From the NCBI GenBank assembly GCA_005239945.1, contig SBAY01000332.1, positions 1-11,779 on the forward strand: a stretch of 11,779 bases of DNA. Direction: 5' to 3'. Positions 1 to 5,900 of this stretch are shown here, in pieces. Origin of the DNA: Nitrospira sp. (lineage in GTDB: Bacteria > UBA9089 > CG2-30-40-21 > SBAY01). Under the pieces are notes generated by a model. It was not told where the DNA came from and searched no databases. It saw nothing but the letters and a program-made list of their open reading frames with translations. The position numbers and the translations under genes were made by a program. The first letter of the stretch is position 1; the number at the start of each line of letters is the position of its first letter.

Positions 1-21
1 ACCCCTGACCCCTGACCCCTG
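1..21. repeat. 7-bp tandem repeat, three copies
   Basis: Three perfect copies of ACCCCTG in a row (CAGGGGT on the minus strand). Heptamers of this kind are common dispersed intergenic repeats in environmental bacterial genomes (recalled, not searched). Here they lie in the chlD reading frame just after AAAPYQKSR and would read Gly-Gln-Gly-Ser-Gly-Val-type residues. Three copies make 21 nt, so the frame could survive. The sequence ends here, which may reflect an assembly break in a longer array. Confidence 0.5.
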
Positions 22-266
22 CTTTTCTGATACGGTGCGGCTGCCCGAAAGGTAGCATCAAAGGCAACATCACTTGTCTTTTCCAATGGTAATCTGCTTT
101 TTATATACCTTCCTCTCTTATCTTTAGAAACAGTTTTGCTTCTTTTCCCTGCACCATCCTTTATCTCTTTTTCTTTGGACAGATGCAAATCTTTTACCTC
201 AAAAGATTCTCCTATCTCAAAATGGGTTTCGGTGCTTGAATCCGACTGTTCCTGATGGTCAATCAT
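1..266 (-). CDS. chlD: ChlD-like VWA chelatase subunit, N-terminal part only (cut by window edge)
   Basis: Medium subunit of a CobN/ChlIDH-type metal chelatase; the family's VWA domain binds Mg and docks the AAA+ ring on the large subunit. Only the first 88 codons lie in the window. Reading from ATG 266 gives an acidic linker (MIDHQEQSDSSTE...), then a basic stretch (KRSKTVSKDKRGRYIKSRLP) and FDATFRAAAPYQKSR, which I recognise as the segment just before the VWA domain in ChlD/BchD and ChlI-ChlD fusion proteins. The MIDAS motif would lie beyond the edge. There is no AAA domain of its own in this frame; that domain is in the overlapping ChlI-like gene. The ATG overlaps the chlI end by 8 nt and touches its Shine-Dalgarno-like AGGAGG with no spacer, poor for independent initiation, so expression by reinitiation or by +1 frameshifting from chlI is likely. 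The frame then enters a heptamer repeat at 1-21. The gene could be intact or interrupted there. Confidence 0.5.
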   Translation of the reverse strand, partial: MIDHQEQSDSSTETHFEIGESFEVKDLHLSKEKEIKDGAGKRSKTVSKDKRGRYIKSRLPLEKTSDVAFDATFRAAAPYQKSRGQGSG

Positions 267-272
267 CCTCCT
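258..272 (-). promoter_or_regulatory. Candidate programmed +1 frameshift site at the chlI/chlD junction
   Basis: Reading in the chlI frame, the mRNA is CAG GAG GAU GAU UGA C. An AGGAGG (272-267) lies 2 nt before the last sense codon GAU (264-262). The stop is UGA (261-259) and the next base is C (258). This resembles the E. coli prfB site, where an SD-like element, a 3-nt spacer, a slippery codon and UGA C drive +1 shifting. Skipping one U would join ...NEDNQEDD to DHQEQSDSSTE..., a seamless acidic linker. Programmed frameshifting in chlD genes of cobN-bearing genomes has been reported (Antonov 2020, from memory). Against it: GAU to AUU re-pairing by tRNA-Asp is weak, so termination-reinitiation at the overlapping AUG is a real alternative. 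Confidence 0.5.
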
Positions 273-1383
273 GATTATCTTCATTTTTATCTTTACCCTG
301 AGGTGGAGGACTCTGATTGGACTCAGATTGTTGAGGTGGACTCTTTTGCTTTTTGTGTTCCTGGATAGTCTGCTCAATCTGCTGTTGGTCCATCTTTTGT
401 TCCTGAAAAGGCTTTCTTCTCATCCGGTGTGGCAAGACCAGTTCTGCTGCCTCTTTAACATCATCTTCAGTAACCTCCTGTCTTTCATGATAAGCAGCAA
501 TGGTTCTGGATGTTTTCATCATAAATATATCTGCACGGTGGCCATCTACCTGCATATCTACCGCTATTTTGGCAATCAGCTCCAACATGTCATCAGACAA
601 TACCACATTATTAAGAAGCTCCTGGGCTCTAATAATCAACTCGCTTAAGGCCTTTTCTTCAGCCTCCCAATTAGCGACAAATCGAGCCTGGTTTTCCTCA
701 AAGCCCTGTCGTCTCTTAATGACCTCCACCCTGGCCTTAGGGTCATCGATTCCCTCAATATTTACACAAAGACCAAATCTGTCGAGTAATTGAGGTCTGA
801 GCTCTCCTTCCTCTGGGTTCATGGTACCAATCAAGATGAAATGTGCCGGATGTGAGTAAGAGACCCCTTCCCGCTCAATAGTATTGACACCCATAGCTGC
901 CGAGTCCAGGAGAACATCGACGATATGGTCATCCAGAAGGTTCACCTCATCTACATAGAGTATTGCCCGATGGGCATCGGCTAAAACCCCTGGTTCAAAC
1001 CTTTTCTTACCGGTCTTTAAGGCATGTTCGATGTCAAGGGTGCCTACCACCCGGTCCTCGGTCGCCCCTACCGGCAGGTTGACTACATGCATCTTCCTTT
1101 TTGTAACAGGAAGGGCTTCACCCTGGTTCTTTCGATGCCGACATTCATCGCACATCAATTCCTCACGCTCTGGATGGCAACTAAATGGGCAGTTTGAGAC
1201 CACCTCAATCTCAGGCAATAGATTGGCCAGTGCTCTGGCTGCAGTTGATTTAGCCGTGCCTTTTTCTCCTCTAATAAGCACCCCGGATAGTCCTGGATTT
1301 ATGGCATTTAACACCAGCGACTTCTTCATCCGTTCCTGACCTACAATGGCTGTAAATGGAAATATTATGCTTCGACAGCTCAT
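259..1383 (-). CDS. chlI: ChlI/BchI-like AAA+ chelatase subunit
   Basis: The AAA+ motor subunit of a metal chelatase; in ChlIDH and CobNST complexes it hydrolyses ATP to drive metal insertion by the large subunit. It is 374 aa. Visible features: Walker A GEKGTAKST (39-47); a Cys-containing insert (C65, C69, C78, C81); the ChlI-type segment VNLPVGATEDRVVGTLD (101-117); Walker B ILYVDEVNLL (D145, E146); a sensor region GTMNPEEGELRPQLLDRFGL (186-205); and a sensor-2-like GHRADIFMMKTSR (281-293). From about residue 330 it becomes a Gln/Pro/acidic tail ending NEDNQEDD, the kind of linker that in ChlD and ChlI-ChlD fusions joins the AAA and VWA domains. Start ATG 1383 has a perfect AGGAGG (1389-1394) 5 nt upstream. 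Its partners are probably CobN (2965-6930) and the overlapping ChlD-like frame. The metal, Co versus Mg, cannot be read from this subunit; CobN nearby favours cobalt. Confidence 0.5.
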   Translation of the reverse strand: MSCRSIIFPFTAIVGQERMKKSLVLNAINPGLSGVLIRGEKGTAKSTAARALANLLPEIEVVSNCPFSCHPEREELMCDECRHRKNQGEALPVTKRKMHVVNLPVGATEDRVVGTLDIEHALKTGKKRFEPGVLADAHRAILYVDEVNLLDDHIVDVLLDSAAMGVNTIEREGVSYSHPAHFILIGTMNPEEGELRPQLLDRFGLCVNIEGIDDPKARVEVIKRRQGFEENQARFVANWEAEEKALSELIIRAQELLNNVVLSDDMLELIAKIAVDMQVDGHRADIFMMKTSRTIAAYHERQEVTEDDVKEAAELVLPHRMRRKPFQEQKMDQQQIEQTIQEHKKQKSPPQQSESNQSPPPQGKDKNEDNQEDD

Positions 1384-1388
1384 ATCAT

Positions 1389-1394
1389 CCTCCT
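1389..1394 (-). promoter_or_regulatory. Strong ribosome binding site of the ChlI-like gene
   Basis: AGGAGG lies 5 nt before ATG 1383 and fixes the start. The 11-mer AGGAGGATGAT covering it (1384-1394) recurs exactly at the chlI/chlD junction (262-272). Confidence 0.5.
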
Positions 1395-1430
1395 AAGCCG
1401 GACAAGCCGGAACCAAACAGGACATTTTAG

Positions 1431-1483
1431 GGGGTTCGGATTTCGGGAAAGATAGAATTGGTTCCCCCCGAAATCCGAACCCC
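1431..1483. repeat. Perfect 17-bp inverted repeat with 19-nt loop
   Basis: Arms 1431-1447 (GGGGTTCGGATTTCGGG) and 1467-1483 (its exact reverse complement) enclose a 19-nt loop. It lies in the 172-nt spacer between the DUF4143 ATPase and the ChlI-like gene. No U-run follows the stem on the minus strand (CTAAAATGTCC follows), so a simple intrinsic terminator is unlikely. It could be a small dispersed palindromic repeat or a leader RNA structure. The stem itself is certain from the sequence; its role is not. Confidence 0.5.
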
Positions 1484-1500
1484 AATCCTTCTGGCTTTTC

Positions 1501-1539
1501 GGGCAAGAATTTTACCGGTGAGCCACCTAAAACCTGCCC
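1501..1539. repeat. Second, imperfect hairpin in the same spacer
   Basis: Pairing: GGGCA (1501-1505) with TGCCC (1535-1539), TTTTA (1510-1514) with TAAAA (1528-1532), and GGTG (1517-1520) with CACC (1524-1527), loop AGC. Short internal loops or bulges separate the three helices, 14 bp in total. It lies 16 nt after the stop of the DUF4143 gene, next to the 17-bp inverted repeat. No U-tract follows on the minus strand. It may be a processing or stability element, or chance. Confidence 0.5.
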
Positions 1540-1555
1540 AACTCATCACCTGATA

Positions 1556-2878
1556 TTAAACATCTCTCTCCTCTTCTGGTTTTACTTCCCATTTGTCCTC
1601 CAGTATCTTCCTGGCCATAAAGGCAGGAAGAAAATAGATTGGACAGTTATTATATTCTCTTTTGGCCAGATAATCTTTGGTAATCACAAAACCGGATAAA
1701 CAATTATGAAAAGAGATAAAAGAGAGCAGGCTTCTGGGAATAGTCGGTTGCCTGAATACTTGATACTTTACCTCTATTGGGAGAAACCTTCCCTCCTTCT
1801 TGACGATAAAGTCTACCTCACTCTGATTTCTGGTTCGCCAATAGTTTATTCTATCGCCCACACTACTGTTCTTGAGGAACTCGACATAGACAGCCGTTTC
1901 AACCATAGCCCCTCTATCTCTTCTATAATCTACTGGGTTAAAATCGCCTGAGATGCTGTTTACTATCCCGGTATCATTAAAGAATATCTTTGGAGTTTTG
2001 GTAATTTCCTTCTGCCTGTTGATAAAGAATGGCTGGACTAATTTAATCACAAAGGTCTGTTCAAGCAGAAAGAGATACCTTTCAACCTTTCTTCTGGAGA
2101 GGTCGGCGGTGTTGGAGAGCTGATGGAGATTACATAGATTGGCGTTGCAAGAGGCAAGGATACTAACCAGTCTATTGAATCGAACAATATCCTCATCATC
2201 CACAAAACTCCTGATGTCTTTACCAATATAAGAGTTATATATCTCATTCAATTCCGCCTTTTTCTCCTCGGCAGATTCGGTCAGAACAATCTTGGGGTAG
2301 GCCCCGAAGAGTAAAAACTCTTCATAAAGGGAAGAAAAAGCGGAAAGAAAAGGAGCTATATTGTCATTAAGGCTTAGTTTGAGGAATATCTCTTTTATAT
2401 CAAAAGCCTTCTTGAAGCTCAAGAATTCCTCAAAATCAAGAGGATGACAATAGAATATCCTTTTTCTACCAGTTAAAGGCTCAAGGAGTCTCCTTTTTAT
2501 CTCTAATGCCGAAGACCCAGAAGCAATGATTCTAATCTCTTCTTTTGAATCATGGATAATCTTAAAAAGCTTCGTAGCCTCTGGAATATACTGAAATTCA
2601 TCAATGAAAAGATAGATGGGTTGGTTAAGGTCTGCGCCCTTAAGTTCTAAGTAACGAATACAGGTATGGTGTGAACTAAATATCTCGATGAGTTCAGGTT
2701 TTTCTAAATCAAAGTAGAATATATTCTTGGGCGCTGCCTGTTTCTTCAGCCTTTCTATTAAGAGTTTGAGGATAGATGTCTTACCCGTTTGTCTGGCACC
2801 AATAAGGATGATTATGTTTCCAGTAGAGAGTTGATTGTAAATGGCTTCAATTATCTTTCTATTTAATAACTGCTTCAT
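1556..2878 (-). CDS. AAA ATPase with DUF4143 domain
   Basis: A 440-aa member of the AAA ATPase/DUF4143 family, widespread accessory proteins of unknown role often linked to mobile or defence-like gene content. Visible features: Walker A GARQTGKTS (27-35); Walker B IYLFIDEFQY (D93, E94); a sensor-like IIASGSSALEIKRR (117-130); a mid-region FGAYPKIV (191-198) typical of the family; a winged-helix-like section around 235-280; and a C-terminal PD-(D/E)XK-like nuclease signature, E354-V-D356 followed by E369-V-K371. Start ATG 2878 has AGAGG 8 nt upstream. It has its own promoter and a palindromic operator in the 86-nt gap after cobN, and a structured spacer follows it. It therefore looks like an independently regulated insertion between chelatase subunit genes rather than part of the pathway. 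Family assignment is firm; function is not known. Confidence 0.5.
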   Translation of the reverse strand: MKQLLNRKIIEAIYNQLSTGNIIILIGARQTGKTSILKLLIERLKKQAAPKNIFYFDLEKPELIEIFSSHHTCIRYLELKGADLNQPIYLFIDEFQYIPEATKLFKIIHDSKEEIRIIASGSSALEIKRRLLEPLTGRKRIFYCHPLDFEEFLSFKKAFDIKEIFLKLSLNDNIAPFLSAFSSLYEEFLLFGAYPKIVLTESAEEKKAELNEIYNSYIGKDIRSFVDDEDIVRFNRLVSILASCNANLCNLHQLSNTADLSRRKVERYLFLLEQTFVIKLVQPFFINRQKEITKTPKIFFNDTGIVNSISGDFNPVDYRRDRGAMVETAVYVEFLKNSSVGDRINYWRTRNQSEVDFIVKKEGRFLPIEVKYQVFRQPTIPRSLLSFISFHNCLSGFVITKDYLAKREYNNCPIYFLPAFMARKILEDKWEVKPEEERDV

Positions 2879-2913
2879 AGCAAAAACCTCTTTTTGTTAA
2901 AAATACATACTTA

Positions 2914-2941
2914 ATTTTAGCAGATATGCTAAAAAAGTCAA
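2914..2941 (-). promoter_or_regulatory. Sigma70-type promoter of the DUF4143 gene
   Basis: On the minus strand, -35 TTGACT (2941-2936), a 16-nt spacer, and -10 TAAAAT (2919-2914). The expected transcription start is near 2907, giving a short leader of about 30 nt before ATG 2878. It is the best promoter match I see in the window. Confidence 0.5.
2915..2934. promoter_or_regulatory. Palindromic operator overlapping the promoter
   Basis: Perfect 8-bp arms TTTTAGCA (2915-2922) and TGCTAAAA (2927-2934) around a 4-nt centre GATA. The palindrome covers most of the spacer and five of the six -10 bases, the classic position for a repressor. A TTTAGCA...TGCTAAA palindrome upstream of DUF4143 ATPase genes matches my recollection of other genomes, but this was not searched. 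Confidence 0.5.
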
Positions 2942-2964
2942 GGATTATTTTTCAAAAGAATAGA

Positions 2965-5900
2965 CTAAAGAGCTATTTTCTCTTTAATCTCCTGCATCTT
3001 TGCCCCCCAGTCAGCCACATCTTCTGCAGTCAGGATGTCCACTGAACCACCCTGAAAATCACCCTGGACATCCCCCATCTTCTCCTCTATCCAGCCTTCA
3101 ATCTCAAGATAGGCATTTTTTAACCCTTCCAAAACCTCAGGGTCAGCATCCCACAAGCCCCGCTGATGTGCCTCAAGCAGTCGGCGACCAATCTCTTCTA
3201 ATGCCCAGGGGTTGTTCTCCTCAAAGAATTTTTTGTTCTCCTCATTCAGCATAAAGGTAGAGGCAATGTCGTCAAATATCCAGTCATCTACCTCTTGCGT
3301 AGTTGCCTCCCAGCCATAGACACGACCAATGCGCTTTGATATATCCCCAGCTCCTTTGTAGCCATGCCTCTTCATCCCCTCAATCCATTTAGGGTTGAGA
3401 AGTTTTGTCCTAACCACACGCCTTATCTCATCAGCCATGTCTCTTACTTCAATATGCTCTGGTTCACGGGTATCACCATAGTAAGTTTTGACTTGTTTGC
3501 CAGAGAGATGTCTGGCAGCAGCAGTCATTCCACCATGGGTTCCAAAGTAGCAGCAGCAACCAAATAGGTCATACTCGTCGCTGACTACCTTGTTGTAAGT
3601 TATATCTACTGTTTTCAAATTCTCAGCCAGTTGACGGTGTTTCTCTTCACCAAATATCCCCTTGCCATAGGCATAGCCATTCCAGTAGACGAATACATCT
3701 GACAGGTCTTTCTCGTCTTTCCATGCAGAGGCATAGACCGCAAGTTGCGTTCCTGCCTGATAGGTGCCTGGTTTTGAGGCAAAGACACGCAGGGTAGCAT
3801 TTCGCCAGGCATCCTTATTCTCTTGCGACTCACCTGCCTCTTCTACCTGAGACAAGGAGTGTTTACGCACAAAGTTCATCTCAAGCTGCTCTGGCAGAGA
3901 GGCCACAGCCTGAATTGCCTCATCAACAAGATCTATACAGTTAGGGAAATTGTCCCTGGTTATACCAGATACACGAATGGTTACATCAATTCTTGGTCTA
4001 CCTAATTTCTCCAATGGAATAATCTCAAATCCTTTTATCCGGCCATTTGGCTGCCAGACAGGTTGGACACCCAACAGATAGAATATCTGAGCCATACCCT
4101 CGCCATCTGCCCACATAATATCATTACACATCCAATAGATAGCTACATTTTCCGGCAGTTTACCTTCTTCCTTTTTGTGTTTCTCAATCACTGCCTTGGC
4201 TAATTTTTTTCCGACTTCCCAGGCAGCCTTTGTTGGGATCCGATGTGGGTCAAGGGAGTAGAAGTTTCTGCCTGTTGGCAGAATGTCATCCCTGCCTCTT
4301 GTAATCAATCCTGATGGACCGGGCGGGATGTAGCCGCCTTCGAATCCATGAAGAAGAGAGTCTATCTCCTGTGATTCATCAATCCGCCTGTTCAGATCAG
4401 CCAGCCTTTCCTGGATTAGGCCAAGCCGGTCTATGTAATTCGCCTTTTTCAGTCTTTCACCAAGCACCTCCCTAACCAGCCTACTCAAATCTTTTCCATC
4501 ACTCATCATCCTGCGGATAAATTCCTTGCAAATGGTATCGACCTCTTCTAATAATTCGCCGTAACTTCTCTTGTGGTGCGGGCAAACCTTGCTACCATCT
4601 TTTAACAGATCACTAAGATTCATGCCCATCATCCCGGCGACAATCTTTCTTAGAGAGACATCTTCACCTGCATCATATCGCAGGATGGAGTTGATGAAAT
4701 CCACCCGCTTCTCTCCCTCTGGCAACTGGCCAAAGGTATGCATCCCATCCTGAATCTGGGTATTTCTGGTTAAAGATAGCGCTCCATGGGCTTCCTTTGC
4801 AATCTCATCAAAGGGTATAGAATGAACTACATCATCACTCAATTCACTGAGGGCTACCTTTTTGAAAGGCTTTTCTGTGCTTTCTATGCTCTCTGTGCCC
4901 TCTGTGTCTCTGTGGTAAATTTTAATCTCCTTGTCCAGATTGGTTTTTCGGATAACCTCCATAATCAGGTGTTGCAGGGCATGAGCTCGACCAGGGTCTA
5001 TATCCTTTACCTGCTCATATTCACCAAGAAACCGTCCCAACTCCTCAAGCTCCTCATAAAGTCCACCTTGAGTCATTACAGTTTGCATATGGTCAACTAA
5101 GGTAGCATAACTTCTGCGTTTGGCAATAGTACCCTCAGGGGGATTGTCAGCGTTGTAGATATAGAGGTGTGGTATGTTGCCAATACCGATGTCTGGATAG
5201 CAATCTTTTGATAAAGCAGTCCCTTTTCCTGGCAAAAACTCTAAATTTCCATGGGTTCCGACATGGACAATTACATCTACCCTAAAATCATATTCCAGAT
5301 AACGATATGTAGCCATATACTGATGGGGTGGGGGAATATCCGGGTCGTGTAGAATCTTGCATACCTGACCATCACACCTTGCCCCAGCACAGCCACGCTT
5401 TGGCTGAACACAAACAACAGCATTGCCATATTGGACACCTGTAACCAATATCTTGCCGTCATAAACCATAGCCGGTGGGACACCATTTACCTCTTCTCCT
5501 GGAGGATTCCCCCAGGCATTGTTCATCCGCTCCTGCACTTTGGAAGAAAGCGTATGAAACCACTCCTCATATTCTTCTTTTGTTACCTGCTTGAGAACAC
5601 CACCCTTCTTTACTATCTCATCAACCGTTGTCCAACGAAATTCTGAGATAGCCTTGCGATCCATGATGGTGGTGATAAGCTCCTTGCCATCAACTGGTGG
5701 TTTGACGCTGTAACCTGCTTCTCTCATCCGGTGCATCACCCTGGCTACACTCTCCAATGTATTCAGATGTGCTCCACCACCAACGGTTGCCTCAACCGAG
5801 GCACAGGGGTTATTGTGCAGGATGAAGGCTACCTTGCGTTCCTGCACTGGTTTTTGCTGCAGTCGTATCCAATTAGCCACCCGCTGAGCAAGCTTTTTGC

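Noticed and set aside
1431..1539. Hairpins as a rho-independent terminator after the DUF4143 gene
   Set aside because: Neither stem is followed by a run of U on the minus strand.
1706..1951. Plus-strand open frame opposite the DUF4143 gene
   Set aside because: Antisense to the conserved C-terminal nuclease-like region; no family resemblance.
2047..2247. Minus-strand open frame of 66 codons within the DUF4143 gene
   Set aside because: It lies in another frame of a clearly real gene and has no recognisable features.
4786..5100. Plus-strand open frame of 104 codons inside cobN
   Set aside because: It is antisense to conserved cobN sequence and contains the LCALCVSVV-type peptide produced by the CTCTGTG repeat; a repeat artefact.
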